A DNA stretch of 5,220 nt from an uncultured Collinsella sp. (lineage in GTDB: Bacteria > Actinomycetota > Coriobacteriia > Coriobacteriales > Coriobacteriaceae): the NCBI GenBank assembly GCA_900549195.1, contig URNK01000127.1, positions 1 through 5,220 on the forward strand, read 5' to 3'. A model generated the notes under the pieces. The model was given only the letters and a program-made list of their open reading frames with translations. It searched no databases and was not told the origin of the DNA. The position numbers were made by a program, and so were the translations under genes. Shown here in pieces: positions 5,174-5,220 of this stretch; the stretch's first letter is position 1; each line of letters starts with the position of its first letter.

Positions 5174-5220
5174 CTGTCTCTTATACACATCTGACGCTGC
5201 CGACGACTCCTTACGTGTAG
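5174..5220 (-). other. Untrimmed Illumina Nextera adapter (Read 1 transposon end, i5 index, P5 start)
   Basis: Not biological. Positions 5174-5192 (CTGTCTCTTATACACATCT) are the reverse complement of the Tn5 mosaic end, and 5193-5206 (GACGCTGCCGACGA) the Read 1 adapter. Positions 5207-5214 (CTCCTTAC) are an i5 index whose reverse complement GTAAGGAG I recognise as S505/N505, and 5215-5220 (GTGTAG) the start of the P5 sequence. Open frames here give the familiar contaminant peptides MCIRDR on the minus strand and SYTHLTLPTT on the plus strand. Confidence 0.98.

Noticed and set aside
31..5192. Perfect 19-bp inverted repeats (Tn5/IS50 mosaic ends) at the two ends, as if the whole region were a composite transposon
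   Set aside because: The repeats continue outward into Nextera adapter, index and P5/P7 bases, so they come from library preparation. The adjoining genomic bases (GCGGCAATG and GCGTATGCC) show no target duplication, and there is no transposase.
4945..5220. Plus-strand open frame ending in SYTHLTLPTTPYV
   Set aside because: Its C-terminus is translated adapter and the rest is antisense to the oxidoreductase.

Overview
This looks like a piece of a GC-rich gut Actinobacterium, most likely class Coriobacteriia (Collinsella or a close relative). That placement is inferred from protein character (Ala-rich lipoprotein signal, sequence style of the transporter proteins), GC content judged by eye, and gene content. 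No marker gene here proves it. The real genomic DNA is only positions 50-5173. Both ends are untrimmed Illumina Nextera library adapter: the i7/Read 2 side at 1-49 and the i5/Read 1 side at 5174-5220, each with an intact 8-base index and the start of the P7 or P5 primer. Peptides read out of the ends (MYKRQ..., MCIRDR..., ...SYTHLTLPTT...) are therefore artefacts.

All genes lie on the minus strand, so transcription runs from high to low coordinates. The order is: (1) the C-terminal three quarters of a Gfo/Idh/MocA-family NAD(P)-dependent oxidoreductase, cut by the adapter (4441-5173); (2) a short intergenic region with weak terminator-like hairpins and a striking 63-bp imperfect inverted repeat (4309-4371); (3) nfo, endonuclease IV, complete with all nine metal ligands (3421-4287); (4) a 147-bp intergenic region with a candidate sigma-70-type promoter and a small 5'-leader stem-loop; (5) a three-gene polar-amino-acid ABC importer.

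The importer reads substrate-binding lipoprotein (2413-3273), then an intercistronic GC-rich hairpin, then permease (933-2294), then ATPase (168-920), and closes with a strong intrinsic terminator (108-142). The lipoprotein should capture an amino acid outside the membrane. The single permease would form a homodimeric pore and the ATPase dimer would power it. The hairpin after the first gene is placed to give more binding protein than membrane complex.

The most unusual gene is the permease. In front of an ordinary five-helix HisM/GlnP-type membrane domain it has a signal peptide and about 140 residues of predicted extracytoplasmic, beta-rich domain that is not a recognisable substrate-binding domain. 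Its best-supported start is a TTG codon. The other items worth a second look are the inverted repeat before nfo and an Asp-to-Asn change at the expected amino-group-binding position of the binding protein. I saw no CRISPR, phage, IS, tRNA or rRNA. This is otherwise an ordinary housekeeping/transport region.
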